Assembly (NCBI GenBank): GCA_045634445.1
Contig: JAZRAG010000124.1
Coordinates: forward strand, 1 to 10,046
Origin: Spyradenecus sp045634445
GTDB lineage: Bacteria > Verrucomicrobiota > Kiritimatiellia > RFP12 > DVOR01
Direction: 5' to 3'
Length of the DNA: 10,046 nt
Below, one piece after another: positions 4,399-10,046 of this stretch. The notes below the pieces were generated by a model that worked only from the letters and a program-made list of their open reading frames with translations, was not told where the DNA came from and made no database searches. The number at the start of each line of letters is the position of its first letter. Positions within the stretch are counted from its first letter, which is position 1. Both the position numbers and the translations under genes were made by a program.

Positions 4399-5622
4399 AT
4401 GGAACAGATTACGTTCCTATCGGGAGGCATTACCTCTGCACAAGGTTTCCGCGCAGCAGGCGTGGAAGCAGGCGTGAAGTATGCCAATCGACGCGATGTA
4501 GCATTGATTTGGTCGGAAGTGCCCTGCGTAGCGGCAGGCGTTTTCACGACGAATTTGGTGGCGGCAGCACCGGTGGTGTTGGACCGCAAAAAGTTGGCGG
4601 CCACTCCTTGTGCGCGCGCAATCGCCGTGAATACTGGCTGCGCAAACGCTTGTACGGGTGAACAAGGTCTCGCCGATGCACGCACCATTGCAGACGCTAC
4701 GGCAAAGATTTTGGATATTCCTGCAGCAGAAGTCTTGGTTTCGAGCACGGGTGTGATTGGCACCCTTCTGCCCGTGGATCGCATCATTGCTGGCGTAGAA
4801 AAGGCCGCGAAGGTTTTGGATCGTGGTGACGCTGCAGACGAAGATGCAAGCCGCGCGATTATGACCACCGATACCTTGCCAAAGCGTGCCGCCGTTTCGG
4901 TGCAGATTAATGGCAAGACGGTCACTTTGGGTGGTATGTGCAAGGGCGCAGGCATGATTGAGCCGATGATGGCTACCATGCTCGCTTACGTCACGACCGA
5001 TGCCGCAGTGGATGCCGCATGGTTACAGCAGGAATTGAAGGCTGCCGCTGATGTGAGCTTCAATCGCGTCGTGGTTGATGGCGATGAATCCACGAATGAT
5101 ACTTTGATTTGCCTTGCTAACGGTATGGCAGGCAATGACGTGCTCAATGCTACGCATCCCGATGCGCCCGCATTCTCTGCCGCGCTCAAGGCTGTTTGCA
5201 CCGCACTCGCGAAGCAGATTGTGATGGATGGCGAAGGCGTTAGCAAGTTCGTGACCGTGAAAGTGACGGGCGCACGCACCGATGCAGATGCACACCTCGT
5301 CGCACGCGCGATTGCACGTTCGCCGCTCGTAAAGACCTCCTGGTTTGGCTTGGATCCGAACTGGGGCCGCGTGATCTGCGCCACAGGTTACTCCGGTGCA
5401 GAAGTTGATGCCTACAAAGTGCGCATCTTCTACGGCGATGTCTGCGCTTACGATTGCGGTAAAGTCGCCACGGCAGATGCTCTCGCAGCAATGCAAGAAC
5501 TGATGAAAGCGCGCGAATTCGACGTTTCCGTTGATCTCGGCCTCGGCACTGGCGCTGACACCATTTACACGTGTGACTTGACGTTTGAATACGTCAAAAT
5601 CAATGCGGAGTACACCACATAA
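4399..5622 (+). CDS. argJ: Glutamate N-acetyltransferase / ornithine acetyltransferase
   Basis: ArgJ transfers acetyl from N-acetylornithine to glutamate. It yields ornithine and N-acetylglutamate in the cyclic arginine pathway, in the cytoplasm. The ATG at 4399, with AAGGAG 8 nt upstream, gives 407 residues, the usual family length. Extending to 4291 would add an unsupported leader. The self-cleavage motif KGAGMIEPMMATML at 182-195 places the nucleophile at Thr193, so the chain should split into alpha (1-192) and beta (193-407) subunits. Also visible are NTGCANACTG (78-87), VSSTGVIG (114-121, oxyanion-hole region), SFNRVVVDGDESTNDT (220-235), DPNWGRV (319-325) and the C-terminal YVKINAEYTT. 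The stop overlaps the argB start by 1 nt (TAATG). Whether it also uses acetyl-CoA, as bifunctional members do, cannot be told from sequence. Confidence 0.97.
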   Translation: MEQITFLSGGITSAQGFRAAGVEAGVKYANRRDVALIWSEVPCVAAGVFTTNLVAAAPVVLDRKKLAATPCARAIAVNTGCANACTGEQGLADARTIADATAKILDIPAAEVLVSSTGVIGTLLPVDRIIAGVEKAAKVLDRGDAADEDASRAIMTTDTLPKRAAVSVQINGKTVTLGGMCKGAGMIEPMMATMLAYVTTDAAVDAAWLQQELKAAADVSFNRVVVDGDESTNDTLICLANGMAGNDVLNATHPDAPAFSAALKAVCTALAKQIVMDGEGVSKFVTVKVTGARTDADAHLVARAIARSPLVKTSWFGLDPNWGRVICATGYSGAEVDAYKVRIFYGDVCAYDCGKVATADALAAMQELMKAREFDVSVDLGLGTGADTIYTCDLTFEYVKINAEYTT

Positions 5623-6506
5623 TGCAACAGTACATCGAAAAAGCCTCTGTTCTCATTGAGGCCGTACCTTACATCCAAGACTTCAGCGGATGCTTAGTCG
5701 TGGTGAAAGTCGGGGGAAGCGTTCAGGAATCCCCTGAGAATTTGATGCGCCTTTTGAGCGACATCGCATTCATGCGTACCGTTGGCATCAAGGTCATCCT
5801 CGTGCATGGCGGCGGTAAGGCGATTAGCCGCGCAATGGAACGCGAAGGCATCCCGCCGAACTTCGTCAAGGGCCTTCGTGTGACGGATGAACGCACCATC
5901 TCCGTGGTGGAGCAGGTGATTAAGCACGAAGTGAACGCAAACATCTTGCGCCTCTTGAACAACAATTTCCACGTGCTCGCACGTCCCCTTCACGGTGATT
6001 GGATTATGACCGTGCGTAAGGTGACTGGCACCGACCCTGAAACCGGGGAAACCCTTGATTGGGGTTACGTCGGTGAGCCCGTGAACGTGAAGACAGATGC
6101 TATCTCTCAAATGACCGATGCCGGTGTGATTCCCGTAATCACGCCCCTTGGCGTAGGCGAAGAAGCAGGCATGCTTTACAACGTAAATGCCGACATCGCA
6201 GCAGTGGCAATCGCCAAGGCGATGCGCGTGCGCAAACTCGTTTTCATATCCGACGTCCCAGGCCTCCTGCGCGACGTCAACGATCCCAAGTCGCTCATTT
6301 CCACGCTGCGCTTGGGAGACGTACAAAAACTCAAAGATGACGGCGTCATTAGCGGCGGTATGCTGCCCAAGATTGACAGCTGCGTCGAGGCCATCGAGGC
6401 AGGTGTGCAGCGCGTACACCTCGTAGACGGGCGCATGCCCCACTCGCTGTTGCTCGAAATCTTTACCAAACAAGGCGTGGGAACGGAGATTAAAGCCGAT
6501 GAGTAA
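5622..6506 (+). CDS. argB: Acetylglutamate kinase
   Basis: ArgB phosphorylates N-acetylglutamate with ATP, the second step of arginine synthesis. The 294-residue product is an amino-acid-kinase fold. Visible motifs are KVGGS (29-33, phosphate-binding lysine), VHGGGKAI (61-68), GLRVTD (84-89), NVNAD (187-191), SDVPGLL (210-216, with Asp211), GGMLPK (245-250) and the closing VDGRMPHSLLLEIFTKQGVGT. The N-terminal helix ending in EAVPYIQDF resembles the N-helix of hexameric, arginine-inhibited enzymes, so feedback inhibition is likely. An oddity is that the usual GLxGxD stretch is replaced by RPLHGDW at about 121-127. Translation is probably coupled to argJ (TAATG overlap) and to argD (8-nt overlap). 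GGAG lies 11 nt before the ATG. Confidence 0.95.
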   Translation: MQQYIEKASVLIEAVPYIQDFSGCLVVVKVGGSVQESPENLMRLLSDIAFMRTVGIKVILVHGGGKAISRAMEREGIPPNFVKGLRVTDERTISVVEQVIKHEVNANILRLLNNNFHVLARPLHGDWIMTVRKVTGTDPETGETLDWGYVGEPVNVKTDAISQMTDAGVIPVITPLGVGEEAGMLYNVNADIAAVAIAKAMRVRKLVFISDVPGLLRDVNDPKSLISTLRLGDVQKLKDDGVISGGMLPKIDSCVEAIEAGVQRVHLVDGRMPHSLLLEIFTKQGVGTEIKADE

Positions 6507-7692
6507 GAAGACAGAAGAAATTGCTTCCCTTTACGATCAGTATGTGATGCCCACATACGCTCCTGCAATTGCATTAGCCTCGGGCACTGGCAGCAAAGTT
6601 GTCGACATGGACAACATGCAGTATTACGATTTAACCTCCGGCATTGCTACGCTCGCTTGCGGTCACTGCCACCCCGAAATCGTTGCCGCTATTGAAGCAC
6701 AGGCCAAGACGCTCGTTCACGGCTCTAACCTTTACTACAATCCCAACATGGCCCACCTCGCACAGACGCTCGCACGCCTCTCTGGTGGTTACAAGTCCTT
6801 CTTCACCAACTCTGGCGCAGAAGCCAATGAAAACATGGTGAAGATTGCACGCCTTTGGGGTCGCGATACCGGTCGTTACGAAGTCATCACCTTCAACAAG
6901 AGCTTCCACGGTCGTACGCTTGCAATGTGCGCAGCTACCGCACAGGAAAAGATTCAGTTCGGCTTTGATCCCTTGCCGACAGGCTTCGCTTATGCAGACT
7001 TCAACGACCTCGAATCCGTGAAGGCCGCAATCTCCGAAAAGACCGTCGCAATCATGGTTGAACCCATTCAGGGCGAAGGCGGCGTCATTGAAGCAACCAA
7101 TGAATTCCTCCAGGGTCTCGCAGACCTCTGCAAGGAAAAGAACTTGTTGCTCTTGATGGACGAAATTCAGACTGGTATGGGCCGTACAGGTACGATGTTC
7201 GCTTGGGAACAGACCCCTGTGAAGCCTGATATGTTCACGCTCGCAAAGGCTCTCGGTGGCGGTTTGCCCCTCGGCGCTGTGCTCGCACGTCCTGACCTCG
7301 CAGACCTCTTGAAGCCCGGTATGCTCGGTACCACCTTTGGTGGTAGCCCTTGCGCCTGCGCAGCAGGTCAGGCTGTCATTAACGTGATTGAAAAGGAAAA
7401 TCTCCTTGATCACGCTAAGAAGGTCGGCGAACAGCTCCGCGAAGGTCTTGAAGCATTGATGGATACCTATCCTCAGATCCTCGAAGTGCGCGGTCGCGGC
7501 TTGCTCGTGGGTATGGTTGTGGAAGGTTCCGCTAAGGAAATCGTGGATGAATGCCGTATGGGTGGCGTTCTCTGCTGCACCGCTGGCGAACACGTTGTCC
7601 GCTTCCTTCCTTCGTTGAACATCAGCGAAAAGAGCCTCGGCGAAGCGCTTGAAATGATTAGCGACTCGCTCGAAGAACTCTTTGGCGAATAA
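6499..7692 (+). CDS. argD: Acetylornithine aminotransferase
   Basis: ArgD is a class-III PLP aminotransferase that converts N-acetylglutamate semialdehyde to N-acetylornithine with glutamate as donor. The 397-residue length is typical. Visible are NSGAEANE (104-111, cofactor phosphate contact), SFHGRTLA (135-142), VEPIQGEGG (187-195), MDEIQTGMGRTG (220-231, with Asp221 contacting the PLP nitrogen), TLAKALGGGLPLGA (247-260, with Lys250 forming the Schiff base) and GTTFGGSP (277-284). Close paralogues act on succinylornithine or GABA, but the argJB context decides for ArgD. The start lies 8 nt inside argB (ATGAGTAA), with GGAG 10 nt upstream. Codon use is strongly biased (nearly all lysine AAG, many leucine CTC), which suggests high expression. 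A terminator follows 21 nt after the stop. Confidence 0.96.
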   Translation: MSKKTEEIASLYDQYVMPTYAPAIALASGTGSKVVDMDNMQYYDLTSGIATLACGHCHPEIVAAIEAQAKTLVHGSNLYYNPNMAHLAQTLARLSGGYKSFFTNSGAEANENMVKIARLWGRDTGRYEVITFNKSFHGRTLAMCAATAQEKIQFGFDPLPTGFAYADFNDLESVKAAISEKTVAIMVEPIQGEGGVIEATNEFLQGLADLCKEKNLLLLMDEIQTGMGRTGTMFAWEQTPVKPDMFTLAKALGGGLPLGAVLARPDLADLLKPGMLGTTFGGSPCACAAGQAVINVIEKENLLDHAKKVGEQLREGLEALMDTYPQILEVRGRGLLVGMVVEGSAKEIVDECRMGGVLCCTAGEHVVRFLPSLNISEKSLGEALEMISDSLEELFGE

Positions 7693-7713
7693 TTCACTAC
7701 GTTGAATTAAAGT

Positions 7714-7746
7714 GAAAGCCGCCTTGAAAAGGGCGGCTTTTCTTTA
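7714..7746 (+). terminator. Intrinsic terminator of the argJBD operon
   Basis: AAAGCCGCC at 7715-7723 pairs perfectly with GGCGGCTTT at 7732-7740 across the 8-nt loop TTGAAAAG. It is followed by a T-rich tail (TTTTCTTTA). It sits just after argD and closes the operon. The A-rich left flank means it could also work weakly in the other direction. Confidence 0.9.
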
Positions 7747-7843
7747 TTAAAGTGCGTAAAATGCGAAGATATTTTGCTAAAGCATGTTACGAATTGTGTG
7801 AAAAGTGATATCTTAATAGCATTGATTTAAGAATGAGGTTAAG

Positions 7844-8236
7844 ATGAAAAAGACGCTTTGCTTAATCGTGAGTGGTTTGATGTTTAGCTTTGTTATTGCA
7901 TCAGAATGCGATTCGTGTTGCGTTGTTGCAGAAAAACAACCTGAAGTGAAGAGCGAAAAGGCTGAAAAAGAAGTTAAGAACAAGGCAAATCAATGTGCGA
8001 TTTCAACGGCATCAAAAGAGGCCGTGCTGAAAGAGGATCGCGACATGAAGCGTTGTTACAGGAAGAATAAGAAACCTGTCACAATGGAAGATGAAGCAAT
8101 GCGTCGCGCGAAGGTCTTTCATCGCGGATTACCCATTGAAGGATGCGCACCTTTAAGCCCTGAAGAACATAAAGCGCGCTTTGATGAAGAAAAGCGTAAG
8201 CAACAAGAAAAAGCGAAAGCCGAGGCAAAGAAGTAA
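7844..8236 (+). CDS. Secreted small Cys/Lys-rich hypothetical protein
   Basis: This 130-residue protein starts with a clear Sec signal peptide: MKK, a hydrophobic core about 4-18 and probable cleavage around Ala19-Ser20. The mature part begins with a cysteine cluster ECDSCC (21-26) and has further cysteines at 51, 71 and 101. It ends in a strongly charged helical tail rich in Lys, Glu and Ala (about 104-130). The context ASEC does not fit a lipobox, so it is probably soluble rather than lipid-anchored. GAGG precedes the ATG at 7844. It is flanked upstream by the argD terminator and downstream by a 50-nt gap. No family is recognised. Disulfide bonding in the periplasm is plausible but inferred. 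Confidence 0.7.
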   Translation: MKKTLCLIVSGLMFSFVIASECDSCCVVAEKQPEVKSEKAEKEVKNKANQCAISTASKEAVLKEDRDMKRCYRKNKKPVTMEDEAMRRAKVFHRGLPIEGCAPLSPEEHKARFDEEKRKQQEKAKAEAKK

Positions 8237-8252
8237 GCCAATTTTGGTATTC

Positions 8253-8264
8253 TTGTGCGCACAA
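8253..8264. promoter_or_regulatory. Perfect 12-bp palindrome, possible operator
   Basis: TTGTGCGCACAA reads the same on both strands and lies 22 nt before the start of the next gene, between two genes with a 50-nt gap. Perfect palindromes of this length are typical of dimeric repressor sites. No matching promoter is obvious and no regulator is encoded nearby, so the role is speculative. Confidence 0.3.
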
Positions 8265-8286
8265 AAACGGTAAAAAGGTGAAGTGA

Positions 8287-8976
8287 ATGGACTCTAACGA
8301 AAACCGTGGTGTTTTAACAACCGTGATTAATCGTGAATACGCAATGCGCTTTTTAGGTGTGGCATTGTTGTTTATCGGCTTGTCGGGGTGGTTTTGGTAT
8401 GACGGACAGATTGGTTATCCAAAGCAAAATGAGCAGGTTGCGCCAGTGGCTGCGGCATTGGCTCAGCGCGATTTGACAGCGGCAGATTGGATGAATACGG
8501 CTAAGACGGGTACGGCACCGCTTGTGGAAGCTTTTCAAGCGGCAGGCTTAACAACGCCTGCAAAGTATAGCGACACCTTTAATTCTTGGATTCGCGCAGG
8601 AGATAAACGCGCCACAGACGTTGCTCTCGCGAAAGAAGTGCTGTCAAAACCTGTGTATAGCGCTGAAGATATTCGCGCACAGTTTGTAAGCGCGGGCATT
8701 GGTCTTGTGGCCTCTTTTGCGCTTTTGGCATTGCTCGGTTTCCGCTTTATTACGCGTTTTGTATTAGATGAAGAAGCCTTAACAATGGCAATTGGCAGCC
8801 AGTCGCGTCGTTATCTTTTAGCAGATTTACAACAGATGGATTTACGTCAGTGGGAAAAGCGCGGAATTGCAAGGGCGGTTTTCACAAGCGGTACGGTTGT
8901 TTTGGATGCGTGGCATCATACGGGAATTCGTGAAATCGTGGCGCGTTTGGCACCAAAAGAACCTGAAAAAGCGTAA
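8287..8976 (+). CDS. Two-helix membrane protein with possible PH-like C-terminal domain
   Basis: This 229-residue protein has two membrane helices at about 20-38 and 133-153. The segment between them (about 39-132) is polar, alanine-rich and helical, and with the N-terminus inside would lie in the periplasm. The C-terminal ~75 residues (155-229) return to the cytoplasm and look like a compact beta-rich domain followed by a helix (LDEEALTM, YLLADLQQMDLRQW, ARAVF, GTVVLDAWHH, then REIVARLAP). That pattern resembles bacterial PH-like domains, as a guess from pattern only. The ATG at 8287 follows AAAAAGGTGAAG. An internal Met at residue 20 is a less likely start because it would clip the leader before the first helix. 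A strong terminator lies 22 nt downstream. No named family is recognised. Confidence 0.75.
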   Translation: MDSNENRGVLTTVINREYAMRFLGVALLFIGLSGWFWYDGQIGYPKQNEQVAPVAAALAQRDLTAADWMNTAKTGTAPLVEAFQAAGLTTPAKYSDTFNSWIRAGDKRATDVALAKEVLSKPVYSAEDIRAQFVSAGIGLVASFALLALLGFRFITRFVLDEEALTMAIGSQSRRYLLADLQQMDLRQWEKRGIARAVFTSGTVVLDAWHHTGIREIVARLAPKEPEKA

Positions 8977-8998
8977 AGCGCAGGTATTGATTTTTCAT

Positions 8999-9028
8999 GG
9001 GGTTGGCGGTTGCTAACCCCCTTTTTTT
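8999..9028 (+). terminator. Strong intrinsic terminator
   Basis: GGGGTTGGC at 8999-9007 pairs with GCTAACCCC at 9012-9020 (nine pairs, one of them G-T) around a GGTT tetraloop. A C and seven T follow (9022-9028). It separates the two-helix membrane protein gene from the metallohydrolase gene. Confidence 0.9.
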
Positions 9029-9063
9029 GTTAAACTGCTTATAGTACGGGAAAGGAGTAGGCG

Positions 9064-10046
9064 ATGTTTAAGATTACCTTTCATGGCGCAGCGCAGACCA
9101 CAACGGGTTCAATGCACTTAGTTGAAGTAAATGGATTGCGTATTCTATTAGACTGCGGCTTGTATCAAGGGCATCGAAAGGAAGCCTTTGAACGGAATCG
9201 TCAGCTTGGTTTAGATGCGACCTCCATTGACTGTGTCTTGCTTTCTCATGCACACATTGACCATAGCGGAAACTTGCCTTCGTTGATTCGTGCAGGTTAT
9301 CGCGGTCCTATTTACACGACAGAAGCCACGCGCGATCTGTGTACTCCAATGTTGCACGATTGCGCGTACATCAATGCACACGATGTTGAAATCGTGAATC
9401 GTCGTCGTAAGCTTGAAGGAAAGAAACTCTTTGAGCCGCTTTATGAAGATGCGGATGTTACGCAAACGCTTTCGCAAATGGAGGGCGTTCCTTACAAGCG
9501 TGCGATTGATTTAGGCAAGGGTGTGGGGGCTATCTTCCATAATGCGGGGCACATTTTGGGATCTGCACTCGTGGAAATTATTGCGATGCAGCCGAATGGT
9601 GCACCGCGTCGCCTGCTCTTTTCGGGGGACTTGGGGCAGCCTGGTCAGCCGATTATTCCACCACCCGATATTCCAAAGTCTCCAGATATCTTACTCGTAG
9701 AATCAACGTATGCCGACCGGGTGCACCCGCCACGGGTGAACATTAGCGCACGTTTGCGAGATTACATCTTGGAAATTGTTCAACAAAAGTCCAAGTTGAT
9801 TATTCCGGCGTTTAGCGTAGGACGTACACAGCAGATTCTCTTTTTCTTGAACGAGCTTCTGCGCGAGGGTAAGATTCCTCAGGTGCCGATTTATGTGGAC
9901 TCTCCGTTGTCATTGAAAGCGACAGAGATTTATAAGCGCCACAAGAGCTGTTATGGTGAAAATGCGAGTGAATTGATTCGTCGCGGGATTGAGCTATTTA
10001 GAATGCCAGGCTTAGAATTCCTCTCTACAGCGGAGCAGTCAAAGGC
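9064..10046 (+). CDS. MBL-fold beta-CASP hydrolase, probable RNA-processing nuclease (3' end cut off)
   Basis: The reading frame opens at ATG 9064, with AAAGGAG 7 nt upstream, and is uninterrupted for 327 codons to the window edge. The N-terminal metallo-beta-lactamase fold shows the di-zinc ligands: HAHIDH at 62-67, the histidine in AGHILGSA (163) and the aspartate in FSGD (189). These are the family motifs 2 to 4. LVESTYADR (211-219) supplies the acidic residue of beta-CASP motif A. IPAFSVGRTQQIL (247-259) and VDSPLS (278-283) are typical of the CPSF/Ysh1/YtfO-like beta-CASP branch. Such proteins are cytoplasmic nucleases, mostly acting on RNA. The later motifs B and C and the end of the protein lie beyond the window, so exo- or endonuclease activity cannot be judged. 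Full length is usually about 450-550 residues. It follows a terminator and is probably transcribed on its own. Confidence 0.92.
   Translation, partial: MFKITFHGAAQTTTGSMHLVEVNGLRILLDCGLYQGHRKEAFERNRQLGLDATSIDCVLLSHAHIDHSGNLPSLIRAGYRGPIYTTEATRDLCTPMLHDCAYINAHDVEIVNRRRKLEGKKLFEPLYEDADVTQTLSQMEGVPYKRAIDLGKGVGAIFHNAGHILGSALVEIIAMQPNGAPRRLLFSGDLGQPGQPIIPPPDIPKSPDILLVESTYADRVHPPRVNISARLRDYILEIVQQKSKLIIPAFSVGRTQQILFFLNELLREGKIPQVPIYVDSPLSLKATEIYKRHKSCYGENASELIRRGIELFRMPGLEFLSTAEQSK

Noticed and set aside
4365..5496. Several long minus-strand frames inside argJ
   Set aside because: They are antisense shadows of a G+C-rich, codon-biased gene. argJ itself has full family motifs throughout.
5694..6473. 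259-codon minus-strand frame inside argB
   Set aside because: Antisense shadow of argB with a histidine-rich, low-quality translation and no ribosome site.
6631..7593. 320-codon minus-strand frame inside argD
   Set aside because: A result of the strong codon bias of argD. No start signal, and it lies fully opposite a well supported gene.
1..10046. Insertion sequences, integrases, tRNA or rRNA genes
   Set aside because: No transposase or integrase motifs, terminal inverted repeats with target duplications, or tRNA-like cloverleaf sequences were seen on either strand.

Overview
The window looks like chromosomal DNA from a Gram-negative bacterium. Two predicted proteins carry type II lipoprotein signals, others have Sec-type signal peptides, and nearly every gene has a strong AGGAGG-type Shine-Dalgarno site. 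The lineage cannot be fixed from sequence alone. A gut-type anaerobe of the PVC superphylum (Verrucomicrobiota, Kiritimatiellota or Lentisphaerota) is a low-confidence guess. All credible genes lie on the + strand.

Left part (1-3900): an AT-rich accessory block of small genes, mostly secreted, lipid-anchored or membrane-embedded. In order it holds a 60-residue ORF, a secreted Sel1-repeat protein, a tiny coupled ORF, a cysteine-rich lipoprotein, a 38-residue membrane peptide, a 16-residue ORF overlapping a frameshifted ~50-residue membrane-protein gene, a 192-residue protein of unknown function, a 92-residue lipoprotein, a 39-residue membrane peptide and a DUF805 membrane protein. Gaps are short, each gene has its own ribosome binding site, and no clear terminator is visible between about 55 and 4013. 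It may therefore be one or two long transcription units. Only the Sel1 and DUF805 families are recognisable.

Spacer (3901-4398): about 500 bases with no convincing gene. It holds a perfect 10-bp GC-rich hairpin, a second imperfect hairpin and three degenerate tandem copies of a ~31-bp repeat, followed by a possible promoter for the next operon.

Arginine operon (4399-7692): argJ, argB and argD, with overlapping start and stop codons (1 nt and 8 nt), end at a strong intrinsic terminator. ArgJ makes N-acetylglutamate by recycling acetyl from N-acetylornithine. ArgB phosphorylates it. ArgD transaminates the semialdehyde made by ArgC, which is not in this window. Base composition and codon use differ sharply from the left block: more G+C, mostly AAG lysine and many CTC leucine codons, most strongly in argD.

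Right part (7693-10046): a small secreted Cys/Lys-rich protein, a two-helix membrane protein with a possible PH-like tail, a strong terminator, then the first 327 codons of a metallo-beta-lactamase/beta-CASP RNA-nuclease-type hydrolase that runs off the window.

The least explained part is the left block, where a Sel1 protein, two lipoproteins and several one-helix miniproteins sit together. No function can be assigned to it from sequence alone.
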